Source: Lagopus muta
Taxonomy: Eukaryota > Chordata > Aves > Galliformes > Phasianidae
NCBI RefSeq assembly: GCF_023343835.1
Contig: NC_064447.1
Location: 9,320,501-9,384,500, forward strand
Length of the DNA stretch: 64,000 nt
Direction: 5' to 3'
Part shown: piece by piece, positions 1-10,818 of the stretch
Layout of the letters: each line of letters begins with the position of its first letter
Position numbering within the stretch: position 1 is the stretch's first letter
Notes under the pieces: model-generated
The model's database searches: none
What the model was told of the DNA's origin: nothing
Seen by the model: only the letters and a program-made list of their open reading frames with translations
Translations under genes and position numbers: made by a program

Positions 1-77
1 AGGTGAGATGAATACCAGCACGACCCTGTGAGGATAGTCACACTGGGGTGGCACTGAGCTGAGTTGGTGTCCCACAG

Positions 78-3000
78 TGATGACCGCAGCCCGGAGACCT
101 TCAAGACACGCATTGAAGCTGCCACCCAGATGAAGTCAGTGCTGGGTGCTGAGGAGAAACCCAACTGCCTGATCATCGATGAGATCGACGGCGCGCCCAC
201 TGTGAGTCCTCACCTGGGCTTATGTCTTTGAATCACAGCGTGGTTGGGTTGGAAGGGACCCCAAAACCCCCCAGCCCCACCCCTGCCATGGGCTGTGTGC
301 TCTTCACCAGCTCAGGCTACCCTGGGTCTAGCTGTGGCCTGGGGCAACCACGACTCTAGGCAGCCTGTGCTTCCTCTCTATTGATGCAGCCAGGATAACT
401 ATTGGCCCATAGTTGGCTTCTCATCCATTGAACTCCCAAGTCCTACCCTGCAGGGCTGCTTCCTATGAATTCTTTTCCTGGGGTTGCCCTGGCCTAAGTG
501 CAGCACCATGTCCTTGGCTGTGTAGAACTTCATTAAGTTCATATGGGCCCATTTCTCAAGTTTACATCTGGCCACCATTTGCTTAATTATTACTCTAAAC
601 AGCAAGCACTCGCTTCTGTCCCTTCATTTCTCCCAAGGCCTCCATCACTGTGCTGCTGAACATCATCAACAGCAAGGAACCTGAGGGTGAGGCGGCTGCA
701 AGCGGAGGGCGACGGAGAAGGCGAGAGGGCAGCCTGCTGCTGCGGCCTGTCATCTGCATCTGCAATGACCAGTGCGTGTCAGGAGAGAAGCTGGGACACC
801 TGCCCTAAGGGTGGCTCAGGTGTCATAGAATCTTGGAATGGTTGGGCAGGGAGGAACCTTAAAGATCATAGAACCATAGGGTGATTGGGTTGGAAGCGAC
901 TTTATTAGAACTGTGGAATGATTGGGTTGAAGGGATCCTAAAGATCATAGAACTGTAGGGTGGTTGGCTTGGAAGGGAGCTTGTTAAAACCATGGACTCG
1001 TTGGATTGAAAGAGGCCTTGTAGGTCATTAAATCATAGAACCATAGCATGGTTGGGTTGGAAGGGACCTTGCAGACCCCCAGCCTCAACCCTCTGCCATA
1101 GGCCAGCTGCCCTCCCCTTTTGCCCCACTCCCTCAACTCAGCTCAGGCTGCCCATCCGTGGCCTCAGGCACCTCCAGGGACAGGGAGCCCACAGCTCTAG
1201 GCAGCAGCGCCAGCCCCTCACCACCCTCTGTCCCTGTGCCAGGTATGTCCCTGCGCTCCGACCACTGCGGCAGCAGGCATTCCTGCTCAGCTTCCCCCGG
1301 ACAGCCCCGTCCCGGCTGGCACAGCGCCTTGGGGAGGTATGGATTAGCCCCAGCACTGCCCCCTGCATGGCTGCGTGGCCAGGAGCAGTGCTCAGTTCCC
1401 TTCTCCTACAGATTGCCCAGCAGCAGGGCATGAGGGCGGACATGGGAGCACTGCTGGCACTGTGTGAGAAAACAGAGAATGACATCCGCTCATGCATCAA
1501 CACCCTGCAGGTATGTGTAGTGCCAGGGGCTGGGGGGAGGCAGCACAAGTGGTTGAAAGAACTGGTATGGTTCAGTCTGGAGAAGAGAAGGCTCAGAGGA
1601 GACCTTATGGCTCTCTACAACACCCCAAAGGGAGGTTGTGGCAAGGGCTGGTTGGCCTCTTCTCCCAGGTGACACCAATAGGGTTACGAAAGGGAATGGC
1701 TTTATGTAGTGCTAGGGGAGGTTCAGGTTGGATATTGGGCAACATTTCTTCTCCGAAAGAGAGCGACTGGGCACTGGCACTGCTGCCCAAGGAAAGGGTG
1801 GGATCACCATCCCTGGGAGCGTTCCGGAACTGTGGGAAATGTGGCACAGAGAGATGTGGGGAGTGAGTGAGTGTAGTGGGTTGGTATTGGACTTGCGGAT
1901 CTTAAGGGTCTTCCTCAACCACAATGATTCTGTGGTTGTATTATTTGTTTGTGTCTTGTGTTGCAGTTCCTGCACGGCCGAGGCCAGAAGGAGTTGGATG
2001 TGCGAATGGTGCAGACAATGAGGATTGGCCTGAAGGATCAGAACAAGGGACTCTTCTCCATCTGGCAGGAGATATTCCAGCTCCCACGAGTTCAGAGGTA
2101 AGAAGGGAATTTGTTGGCTGGCACATACTGCATTGTGGGCTCTTTATTCAGAAGCTGCAGCGGAAAAGCCTGAAACATCCTGGAGGCCAGGCTCTATCTC
2201 AGCAGATTTGTATGTTTCAGATGCACCTAATAATTGGGCACAGGCTGCACAAGGGAGTGGTGGGGTCACCGTCCCTGCGGGTGCTGAAGAACTGTGGAGC
2301 TGTGGCACTGAGGGACATGGGTTGGTAGGGATGGGTTGGTGGTCAGACTTGATAATCTTAGAGGGCTTTTCCAACCTTAAAGCAGCTGCCCCATACCAGC
2401 TCAGGCTGCCCAGGGCTACTAGTGCCTGGCCTTGGACACCCCTAGGGATGGGGCAGCCACAGCTATAGGCAGTCTCTGCTCACCCTGTCCCTCCTGCTCT
2501 CTGCAGGCATCACATAGGGATGGATCCCTCGCTGCCCAACCATCTGCTGGCGGATGAGGATGAACTGTCACACCTTGGTGTGAGGACAGCCCTCACTGCC
2601 TCTTCTCACCGCTTCCACCGTGTCCTTCACCTCGCCAGCTCCTCAGGGGAGCAGGAGAAGCTTGCCCAGGTTGGAAAGCTGGGCATGCCAGTTGTTTCCT
2701 TTACTGACTGGGGATGGGGTACAAGGTGCTGGGGCCGAGTTCAGTGGGATTTTCAAAATCCCACCGACTTTGATCCCACTGCTTGGCCACTTGCAGGGTC
2801 TCTATGAGAATTTCCTGAATATGAAGCTGAGGGACTCCAGTTTTGGCTCGGTGTGCCTAGCCCTGGAATGGCTGTGTTTCTCTGACATGCTGAGTAGGGC
2901 TGTGCTGCACAGGCAGAGCTTCCAGCTGATGCGCTACCTGCCCTTCCTGCCCGTGGCATTCCACCTGCTCTTTGCAGCCACCAGCATCCCACGGCTCTCT

Positions 3001-6000
3001 TACCCCAGCAGCCATCATGAGGTGAGTACTAGGAACATGCAGTGCTGGTGGTGCTTCATTCCTCCTGGGGACGTGGCTGAGCCATTTCTTCTATCCCATC
3101 CTTTTCTGTAGGCCCTAGCCAAGCTGAACCACATGCAGAACCTCATGGTATCCATGGTGTCAGGGATCACACCCAGCGCCCGCAGCCGTGCAGGGCAGCA
3201 GTCTCTTGTTCTGGAGGTGCTCTGCCTGCTGCTGGATATCATCGCACCCAAGCTGCGGCCGGTGAGTGTTCCCCTGTGTTCTCTGTGAGTGGCTCCCAGC
3301 CTAGGATGTGTCCCTGTTCTGTGCAGCCAGGCAGGGCTGCTATATGCAATACTAAATCCCATATTTGGAGTTAGCATGAAATTGCAGAATTGGAGGGGAG
3401 GTGGCGCTGGGATCCGCACACATGGGGTTAGGGGCTTGGTGTGAGTGAGGACTTTGGGGCCCCATGCTGGGTGCAGTCCTGTGCCTTTGCCCCATTGTAC
3501 CTGTACCTCTGTGCGTGTCCCCCATGGGCTGCTGGAGGAGAATCCCCTGCTCTGCACCCTATTAAGTGTCCCAAATAGGAAGCAAAACTTCTCCCTGTTC
3601 TGATCTCTGTGGGTGTATAGGGGAGCTAAACTTTCCTTCTCCCTACTGTGATCCTGGTGGGTATTCGTTGTCTGCTCTCATTCACTGAGACGCGAAGCTG
3701 CTGTGGTTTATCTTAATGCTGGGACACTGCTCAGGATGAGCTGTGCTCTCACCCCATTGCTCCTCCCAGGTGAACACACAGCTCTACAGCCTGAAGGAGA
3801 AGCAGCAGCTGGCAGCACTCATCAGCACTATGCTAGCCTATAACCTCACCTACCACCAGGAGCGCCTGCCTGAGGGCCAGTATGTCTACAAGCTCGACCC
3901 GTGAGTCCCAAGGGTTGGGAGAGGGCGTTTGGATTGAAAATAACGTTCATAGAAGATTTGGGGGCTGGTTTTTTGTTGTGTGTTTTTTTTTTTTTTTTTT
4001 TTAAAGGAAAAGCCCTGTGCCCCCTGGGTTGGCTCAGAGCTGCTTCTGGTGTGGTGTCTCCCCTGGGTCATTGGCAGGCTGGCGCCAAGGCAGGGCTGTG
4101 CTGCTGTTAATCAAGTTGGGAGAAAGGAGGCAGCTGTCCTTGGCTCTCAGCAGGGTGGTTGTAAGCTGGTAGTGGAAGAGCTGAGGCTGACAGCAAGAAA
4201 CCTGGGGTGTCACAGGCTGGGAGCACCTGTGTGCTCAGTTAGCAAGGATGGGGTAGGCAGGGTGCTGTGGGTACTGGCCCTGCTCCTGCAGGCTGCTGGG
4301 TGTTCACAGGGTGGGAGCTGCGTGGGGATGAAAATACAACTAGCAGCCTTGGGTTTATTTGCTGACTTTGTGTGTTCATAGCGTGACAGTGCCCTGCTCA
4401 ACTCCTTGCTGTGCTGGACCCACAGAGCTGTACACGCTCCTGGGTTTTTGGTGACATAGCACAGACCTGACCGGAGCTGGGAGCAATGCTAATGTCTTCC
4501 TGCTACAAAGTTAATTACAAAATTAGCCTCTGTTAAATCAAGCAGCTGTATCTAATTAGAGAACAGTGAGTTATTTTTTTTTTTTCCCCACAGAAACGCC
4601 CACAGGGCTGCTGGGGTGGGGGCATGGCCTCCCTGTGCTGCCCACCTTGCACTGCTCAGCCCACCCCATGCTGTGTTGAGCAGAGCTGTTCTAGCAGCAA
4701 CACCTCTTGTTTGCTCTGAGTTGTCACAAGTGCAAAGCCATCCGATGGCACGCTCAGCTCAGTGGAGTCTGCAGCTCATGGGAAGGGTTTCACTGCTGCT
4801 GGAGCCTGAGCTGCAGTGCTGTGACTTTGGCTTTCCCGTGCAATCTGCTCAGCACAGAGCACTGTGCGATTTCCTGTTCCTGCACTAAAACCGAGCTGAA
4901 AAGCACATAATCTCCTCGGGATTGTCATTGAGCTGTGGGGCAGCACAGCTCTGCATGTCCTATGCTATTTGCTGGGTGTCTTTGCACATTGATGTTAACT
5001 ATGCTGACCTGGAGAGGGCAGCAATGGGGAAACTGAGTCATCTCCCCCACGCTGGGGTGGGGAGAGGACAGGGCTGGAAGTCAGATCTTGCTGTGTTTAA
5101 ACCCTTCTGCAAAGGGATGGGGCAGCAAGTCCCACTGAGCTCAGTCTGCCCTGCTGATTTGTGTGTTTGTGCCCAGTGTTGGCTCTTTGTTCACGAGGGA
5201 CTGATGCTCTCCCCTCCTCCCTGCAGGAATGTGGAGGATGTGTGCAGGTTCCCTGACCTGCCAGCCCGCAAGCAGCTCACCTACCAGGCCAAGCAGCTCA
5301 TTGCCCATGAGATTGAGATGGAGAAGATGCGGAGGACTGAGGCAGTGCTGCAGGCACGGAACCTCAGCGAGGTGGGGAGGGGAAGGGAGTGGGCTGCCGG
5401 GGGGTACAGCACCTGCAGGTCCTGGCCTGGGGTGCAGGTGGGCAGTGGGATCATAAATAGGATTGTTAAGGTTGGAAAAGTCCTCTAAGATCATCGAGTC
5501 CAGCCATGAATCAAGTCCTTAGGGATGTTGAGGGGATCCTCAAAAGCAGCAGAGACCTCAAAAGGAGTCTGGGGGTGGGCGCAGCTGGAAGTTGCATGGG
5601 GTTACACAGTGCCTCTGCCCATGGATGGCAGCAGAGGTACAGCTGCAGGCTTTGTGCTCTGCACATGGAAATCCAGGATTAACCCCCCTGTCCCTCCCCC
5701 TCACCCCACATCTGCCTGGGGCTTGCAGGGCAGCACAGCTAACCCAGAAACAGGACAAAAAGACCATTCACTCTGAGTTAAATCTCAGAAACCCTCACCT
5801 TTCTCAATCAGTGATGAGGAGGGAATTTCACTTTCCCTGCCTGTACACATCTTCCCTGGGTTGCCTGGGCTCTGAGCACCTGATGGGGCTGTGGGCATTC
5901 CTGTTCAGTGCAGGCAATGTGACCAGGTGATATTTAGAGGTTCTTTCCAACTCGGCCCATGTGGCTCTGCCTGTCCTGCCTGGTGCCAGGGGATAATTGG

Positions 6001-6271
6001 TTCCTGGGAGACCCTTGTATGATTCTATGGTTCTTGTAGTTTCTCTGGGGACACCCGTGGCACAGAACCCTCTCTGGGGATTTCTTGTTTACATGGTGCC
6101 AACGTGCAGTCCCCATGCAGGATGCCCCAGGTGCTGCCTTGTGCTCATCTGGAGCTGAACCTGATGACAGATCCTTCCCATGTCCTTGAGGTACTGCAAA
6201 CCAGATAGGTGGCAAATTATAGACTCTTAGTAAGCTTTTTATCCATAGCACACACAAAAAAGCACTTATCC

Positions 6272-6326
<55 letters not shown>

Positions 6327-7564
6327 CTGAGGGCTTTTCCCTTTCCTGGTACCCCCAGAGGCTGTGCTCAGAGCTCTTCTCCCTGCAGGAGCCAGCAGAG
6401 ATGGGGGATGTGGAGATGGGGGCCGGAGGACCAGCAGCACCCCACAACCATCAGCAGCGCCTGGAGCACATTGTGAGGAGGGCAGCGGTGCAGGACAAGG
6501 TGAGGGGGCTGTGACACCCCCAGGACACTCCTGCCCCATCTCCTTCCCTACCAACTTGTGCTGTTCCATTGTTCTTCCTCTCCGTTGCTGCTGTTTTGGT
6601 TCTTTTTTTCTTTTTTTTTTTTCTGTTTCTGTTAATAGAAATGTTATAAAATAGCTGACAGTTGGGCACTCCTTGCAGAGAGAACTTAATTAGTGTTAGG
6701 GTGGAGTGGCCTTTACCTACCAGCAGCTCTGCAGCTGCCCTATGCCTGGAGATACTGGTGTCCTGCAGGGAGCTGTGGGCACGTGGTGCAACCCATGTCT
6801 GCAAAGTCGGGAGGAGTTGGGGTGCCTTCAGTGCAGTCTAAAGCACCCAAATCCTTTGGGGTTGCAGATTGCCCTGCTGGAGCCAAGCTCTGTGCCACTG
6901 CCCCATGTCCTGGGCTGAACCTGGGGCTCTGCCCATCAGCAAAGCAAACATTGCAGTTTGTTTTTTCCTCCAGGTTTTTGAATGTTGTTTGCATTTTACC
7001 AAGGCCTTCCTGCAGGATTTGCATGCGGGTCCTGCCCCATGGCTTCCTCCCATCATGGGATTTTGGATGGATCAATGAGCAGCCCACTGTGGGCAAGGAG
7101 AGGCTCCTGCAGCTGCGCTCTGCCTTGTTCACTTCTCTTTGCCTATTTCTCTGTGTGCTTTGCCCCCAGGCTCTACAGGGCAACCTGACTGCTGCTTGTT
7201 CTGTTTTTTACAGCCTGAGACTGACTTCTTTGGGCGGCCAATCCCACGGCAGCAATCAGCTCCAGTCCCAGGTAGGTGGCAGAGGGACGGGGTGGCCCCT
7301 TGTACCACCCCCTACACTGGGGTGGGGGAGCCCCACCTTGCACGAGGGGCTGTGTGGAGGGAGTGGGTGCAGCAGCATGAAGGTGCAATGGGAAAGGTCT
7401 TTGTCTCCGTGTCACCCTGCCCTGCAGAAGCTCAGCCCTCAGAGTGCGATGCCATCGAGAGCCAAATGGGCAAAGCTGTGGGGCGCAGTGATGTGTGGTT
7501 CCGCTTCAACGAGGGGGTGTCCAACGCTGTGCGGAGGAACCTCTACATCAGGGACCTGCTGTAG
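78..7564 (+). CDS. CHTF18: CHTF18, C-terminal 13 coding exons (5' part outside window)
   Basis: Subunit of the alternative clamp loader CTF18-RFC, which handles PCNA at replication forks and supports sister-chromatid cohesion in the nucleus. Exons: 78-201, 638-771, 1243-1336, 1412-1510, 1967-2097, 2507-2669, 2797-3021, 3112-3261, 3770-3900, 5227-5371, 6389-6499, 7214-7271, 7428-7564. All introns are GT-AG and all junctions keep frame, giving about 566 residues of a family near 970 in human. The first exon starts at SDDRSPETF and carries the Walker B segment LIIDEID of the AAA+ core; the next ends with ICICNDQ (sensor 1 region). Later exons give INTLQ, the RFC-like collar, and the strongly conserved end WFRFNEGVSNAVRR...LYIRDLL. 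No breaks are seen. Exon 638-771 holds an Arg-rich stretch (GGRRRRREG). CR1 fragments crowd introns 2, 4 and 5 of this part. Identification rests on close match to remembered human CHTF18. Confidence 0.96.
225..385 (-). repeat. CR1 LINE fragment
   Basis: Antisense CR1 3' region: the phrases GGTTGGGTTGGAAGGGACC and CTCAGGCTACCCTGGG are diverged CR1 tail sequence read from its 3' end. It lies in the CHTF18 intron after exon 78-201. Confidence 0.75.
824..1231 (-). repeat. CR1 LINE fragment with tandemly expanded 3' end
   Basis: The body (about 1034-1231) is an ordinary antisense CR1 tail. Its 3' end is repeated about six times, with units starting near 824, 867, 906, 946, 986 and 1034 (39-48 bp steps). 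Each unit has the pattern CATAGAAyyrTrGGrTGrTTGG followed by an AAGGGAyCTT-like segment. The element stops about 12 bp before the CHTF18 acceptor at 1242/1243. Confidence 0.8.
1566..1940 (+). repeat. CR1 LINE 3' fragment
   Basis: A sense-strand CR1 tail of about 375 bp. It contains CTGGAGAAGAGAAGGCTC, GGTTGGATATTGGGCAACAT, GGATCACCATCCCTGGGAG and a terminal TGATTCTGTGG. It ends about 25 bp before the CHTF18 acceptor at 1966/1967. Confidence 0.85.
2230..2385 (+). repeat. CR1 LINE 3' fragment
   Basis: Sense CR1 tail: AGTGGTGGGGTCACCGTCCC, then GACTTGATAATCTTAGAGGG and TTTTCCAACCTTAAA at its end. It joins head-on to the antisense CR1 piece that follows. Confidence 0.8.
2386..2492 (-). repeat. 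CR1 LINE fragment
   Basis: Antisense CR1 piece (CAGCTCAGGCTGCCCAGGG, then GGACACCCCTAGGGATGGGG). It stops about 15 bp before the CHTF18 acceptor at 2506/2507, so the pyrimidine tract sits right at its edge. Confidence 0.7.
3901..5226. other. CHTF18 intron, 1.3 kb
   Basis: The intron between coding exons 3770-3900 and 5227-5371. It holds a T20 run at 3983-4002 and otherwise unique sequence. I see no exon, RNA gene or recognisable transposon in it. Confidence 0.7.
5452..5530 (-). repeat. CR1 LINE fragment
   Basis: Short antisense CR1 tail with AGGTTGGAAAAGTCCTCTAA and GATCATCGAGTCCAGCC, inside a CHTF18 intron. Confidence 0.75.
5865..6040 (+). repeat. CR1 LINE 3' fragment
   Basis: Sense CR1 tail: GAGCACCTGATGGGGCTGTG, then TTTAGAGGTTCTTTCCAACTC and a terminal TGATTCTATGGTTCT. 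Diverged, and possibly interrupted around 5960-6010. Confidence 0.65.
6275..6323. repeat. (AC)n microsatellite
   Basis: About 24 uninterrupted AC units, ending 65 bp before the CHTF18 acceptor at 6388/6389. A short imperfect copy lies just upstream (6249-6256). Confidence 0.97.
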
Positions 7565-7663
7565 CAGTCGGGGGGTGACAGAGGGAATGGACGAGTTGAC
7601 TTCTCCCATGGGGTGAGGGGTGGTGCTGATGTGTTTGGTTTTTTTTATACATGTTGTTTAAAT

Positions 7664-7693
7664 AATAAAAATAAAGTATAAAACTTAATAAAA
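7664..7693 (+). terminator. CHTF18: CHTF18 polyadenylation signals
   Basis: Three AATAAA hexamers (7664-7669, 7670-7675, 7688-7693) lie 100-130 bp after the CHTF18 stop. They give a short 3' UTR with cleavage expected near 7690-7715. Confidence 0.8.
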
Positions 7694-7711
7694 GCAGAGC
7701 AATACGTCACG

Positions 7712-7717
7712 TTTATT
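7712..7717 (-). terminator. GNG13: GNG13 polyadenylation signal
   Basis: TTTATT on the plus strand is AATAAA on the minus strand, about 375 bp past the GNG13 stop. Cleavage is expected near 7690-7702, so GNG13 and CHTF18 transcripts would meet or overlap by a few bases. Confidence 0.65.
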
Positions 7718-8091
7718 TCATTTATAAACCCTTTGTTGGCAGATTGTGCCTGCTGTGCTGCAAAAAGCTTAGAGCCTACAGTATACAAAAAGAGTAGTGA
7801 AAAGCACTGAGAACGTTGTATAAAAGTTTTCTCCCTTTATGAGTACAGCACTTGCTCATGGGTACAGAAGGGGTAGGAGAAGAGGCAGCCCTCCCTGCCC
7901 CAGGGAATGTTTGCTATTGCCATCTCCCATGCATCCACCCCATGTATGCCTCCCCAGCTGCCCCTATAAAACCAAACACTTCTACTACTAAAATAATAAG
8001 ACGAGATGAGGGTTGAGTGTTTCAGTTAGTCATAGTAGGAAGCTAGCTAATAAAAAAGTGTACATTCAATGTTAATGCACAGCACCTGCTC

Positions 8092-8447
8092 TCAGAGGAT
8101 GCTGCATTTCCCTTTCTCCACCCAGGGGTTGTTCTTCATCAGCTCTGGGTTCAGGAAGGGGTCTTCAGGAATGCCATCCTCTATCCACTTCACAAACCTG
8201 CAGGGAGAGCACAGTGGTCACAGAGCCTTCCTTGGCCACTCACCCCCTTCCCTCCATGGCTTTGTAGCAGTGCTCAGCCCGGTGTGTGGGAAAGCTCTGC
8301 CCATCTCAGCCCCCATCACACCACCGCTCCCTGCCCTGTGCCCACTCACTCAGGTATCGTTTTGGAGGACATCTCCCGCTTGTAGGCCAGCTGGTACTTC
8401 AGGCTCTCCACCTCCTTCTTCCACTGGGGCAGGTCCCACTCATCCAT
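8092..8447 (-). CDS. GNG13: GNG13, G-protein gamma-13 subunit (67 aa, complete)
   Basis: Gamma subunit that pairs with a G-protein beta subunit at the plasma membrane; in mammals it serves taste cells, retinal bipolar cells and olfactory neurons. Two coding exons: 8350-8447 (ATG at 8447) and 8092-8197 (TGA at 8092-8094), joined by a 152-bp GT-AG intron within the codon GA|G. The protein begins MDEWDLPQWKKEVESLKYQL, the helical GGL domain. It continues with SKTIPEFVKWIEDGIPEDPF and NPELMKNNPW, and ends with a CSIL CaaX box; the final Leu predicts geranylgeranylation at that Cys. Length equals human GNG13 (67), and most residues match what I recall of it. The coding start exon has an acceptor at 8468/8469, so the 5' UTR is split. 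No defect is seen. Confidence 0.96.
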
Positions 8448-9427
8448 GGCGCTGGGGCTCGGTCGGGGCTGGAAGGCAGAGCGTCCCCATGTTCCCCATC
8501 CCACCCACGGCCCCGAGAGCTTTTGGGAAGAGTTTGGTGCCTTGGCTGGAGGTGAGGGCTGCGCTTACCATGGTAGCACAGGGACAAGTGCTTTGTGTGA
8601 CATGGAGCCTGAGAGCTCACACTAACCCTGCCCTGAGAGCTGCGCTGGATTTGCCTGCAATTTAAGTGCAAATAACAAACAGGCTGTCCAGGTGGGGGAC
8701 ACTGTTCTTCTGCCATGGCTCTGAGTGAGGGCCAGGATGGATTTTGGCCATGCACAGCCCCACAGATGGCTCAGTCCCCACCGGTGGAGCTCTATACATG
8801 TGTGGCGGGGGTGCCTTGCAGCCCCCAGGCTGATAGATGGGGCCGCAATGGGATTCCCAAGTCTCAGCCTCACTCCTGGTGGCACCAAGCATCACTCAGA
8901 GACAGCGGCCCTATGGATGTGGGGAGGGCTGGTGGGGGTATGGGTAGCACTGAACATCCTGCTGCACCGCACGGAGAGACTGACCCACAGCGGGGTGGGA
9001 TAGGGATACTGAGGCACAGCATGAGCTGTGAGCACTGCCACGACTCCAGCTCCCTTCTCCACCGCAGGGATGCATGGCACAAGAGGACGGCTCCTCCTGC
9101 CCATCCCCAACTATGACCCCAGCAACGCCGGGGCTGTGCCCTCTCCACCCTCCGGTAGCCCACAGTGAAGACCAAACCGGGGCCGACCCTCCGTCCATCT
9201 CTCATCCACCCCCATCCCAGCTCAGCCCTGCGCAGGGCACAGCTCAGCAGCTCCGTGTCTCCGCAGAGCATCCCTGGGAGAAACACTCGGCACAGCCGGG
9301 AGGAGGAGGATGAACCCAGTGCCCAGCAGCATCCCTGCTCTCCGGCCTTCCCACAGCTCTCCAGGATCACAACCGTCCCCATCCCTGCTCCATCCATTCC
9401 AGTGCCACGGCTCAGCCCTCCACTTAC

Positions 9428-9560
9428 CTCGGCTGGAAGAGGTGGCAGAGGGCGCGGGGCTGCGTCTGTCCCCGCGGCTCAGCAAGCCGGGCTGGCCTCG
9501 CCTCCTGCTAGCTCTGCCCTCGCTGCTGTCAGCGAGCCCAAATCCTCTGTGTAATCTATT
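9428..9560 (-). other. GNG13: Probable 5' non-coding exon of GNG13
   Basis: A good minus-strand donor (CCGAG|GTAAGTG) has its exon edge at 9428. It would pair with the acceptor TTCCAG at 8469 just above the coding start. The upstream limit (transcription start) is a guess. The 8469-9427 intron (about 960 bp) holds unique sequence with no repeat I recognise. Confidence 0.45.
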
Positions 9561-9819
9561 AATGCACGGCCGGTCCAGCTGCCTCCGACACGGCAAGAGC
9601 CGGATAATGAGAGCGTCCTCCCCCCTCCGCAGCTCCCGGGGGATTTGGCTCCGCTGGAACGTGAGCACCGCGGGGATGGAGAGGCAGCGTGTTGGTACCG
9701 GGGCTGCGGAGGCCGTATTGCCGAAATGGGGCTGTTAGGGGCGGGTGGGTCTCTTGGGGACGCGTGGAGAAAAGTGCTGGGACACAGCGGCACAGCAGGA
9801 GGGCTGCTCCTGTCTGCAT

Positions 9820-9945
9820 CCCCACCAACAGCCCTTCCTGCATCCCTGCAATCACATCCCTGCCTAGATCTGATTTGTGTCCCTGCCACATCCCTGCCTG
9901 CATCCGAGCTCATGTCCCTGCCCATGTTCCTGTCCAAGCTATCCA
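9820..9945. repeat. Degenerate CATCCCTGC minisatellite
   Basis: The phrase CATCCCTGC and close variants (CACATCCCTGCC, TGTCCCTGCC, CATGTTCCTGTCC) recur about eight times in 125 bp upstream of GNG13. Confidence 0.6.
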
Positions 9946-10492
9946 AGGTGCCACGAGAAGGACCCCCCCACCCCCCTAACTTCCAGCCCCTCACCGTGGC
10001 TTTACCCCCGTGCTGCTCCTGGTTTCCTTGTTTTTCCTGCTCTCCTGGTGCTGGCAGGGAGCTGCAGGTGTTCACGGGGGGTTGTAGGGATAGGGGGGGG
10101 GGAATGGGGTTATTACAGAAGAAAGACAACTTCGAAATTTGAGTGGTTAGAAACCAAATAGTGGTTAGAAACCCATCTGTGGGCAGCGTGTTGTACCCAC
10201 GCTGGGCTGTTTGCCCTCTACACTGCCCTGCAAGCAGGTTTTTTGCCATATGGTGCTCCAAGCACTAAGCTGAGCTCCTCCCCATCACAGCACTTACTCC
10301 TTCCCCCAGCACTGCTGGCTTTGCCCCATTCTACCCCAAAAAGCCAAACCTGGTGTTGCCACATCAAGGGGTTCCCAGTGAGTTGGAGCTCAGGGAGCAA
10401 ATCCTCCCTACTGCCCTGCTGCCCTGAGAGCTTGGTGAAAAGGTGAAATAAAAACATTACTTATGCAAAAATAACATAGGTAAACTGTGTTG

Positions 10493-10545
10493 CATCATGG
10501 AATATCACAAATTAGAAGGGATACATAAGAATCATCGAAGCTAAA
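10493..10545 (-). repeat. Diverged CR1 trace
   Basis: CATCATGGAATATCACAAAT, then AGAAGGGATACATAAGAATC, resembles the antisense CR1 end (catagaatat...gaagggaccc). It is too short and diverged to be sure. Confidence 0.35.
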
Positions 10546-10690
10546 TTGTAGTATAGTAAGATAATAAACCCCTAATACAATGCAATGCACATATATTTTA
10601 TGTATGTTTTACACTTTAAAATATAACTGACAAAGTAAGTAATACAGCATAACATATAGAACATGTGATATGTTAGAGATGCTTTCGCCA

Positions 10691-10818
10691 GGTTTGGTTG
10701 GGCACAGCTACTGCAAAGTCAAGAGCTAATCTTCAGAGAAAGGCATTTTCTCATCCATAAAAGATTACACCATTAGCTATAGCATAATCCTCACTACAAG
10801 GACTTTACTCTTTGCTGA
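10691..10818. repeat. Dispersed repeat copy A (unknown family)
   Basis: Matches 12671-12804 in the same orientation over about 128 bp, roughly 75% by eye. Shared islands include CATTTTCTCAT, CATAAAAGA, TATAG, ATAATCCTCACTA and TTTGCTG/ATTGCTG. The family is not recognised. Confidence 0.6.

Noticed and set aside
1052-1672. 206-codon plus-strand frame spanning CHTF18 exons
   Set aside because: It reads through introns and CR1 sequence. Only the exon parts are coding.
6209-6569. Open frames of repeated His-Thr or Val-Cys
   Set aside because: They are translations of the (AC)n microsatellite.
9479-10261. 260-codon open frame on the minus strand overlapping the GNG13 upstream region
   Set aside because: It is low-complexity, partly made by the CATCCCTGC minisatellite, has no motif, and covers the probable GNG13 first exon in another sense. 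Chance frame in GC-rich DNA.
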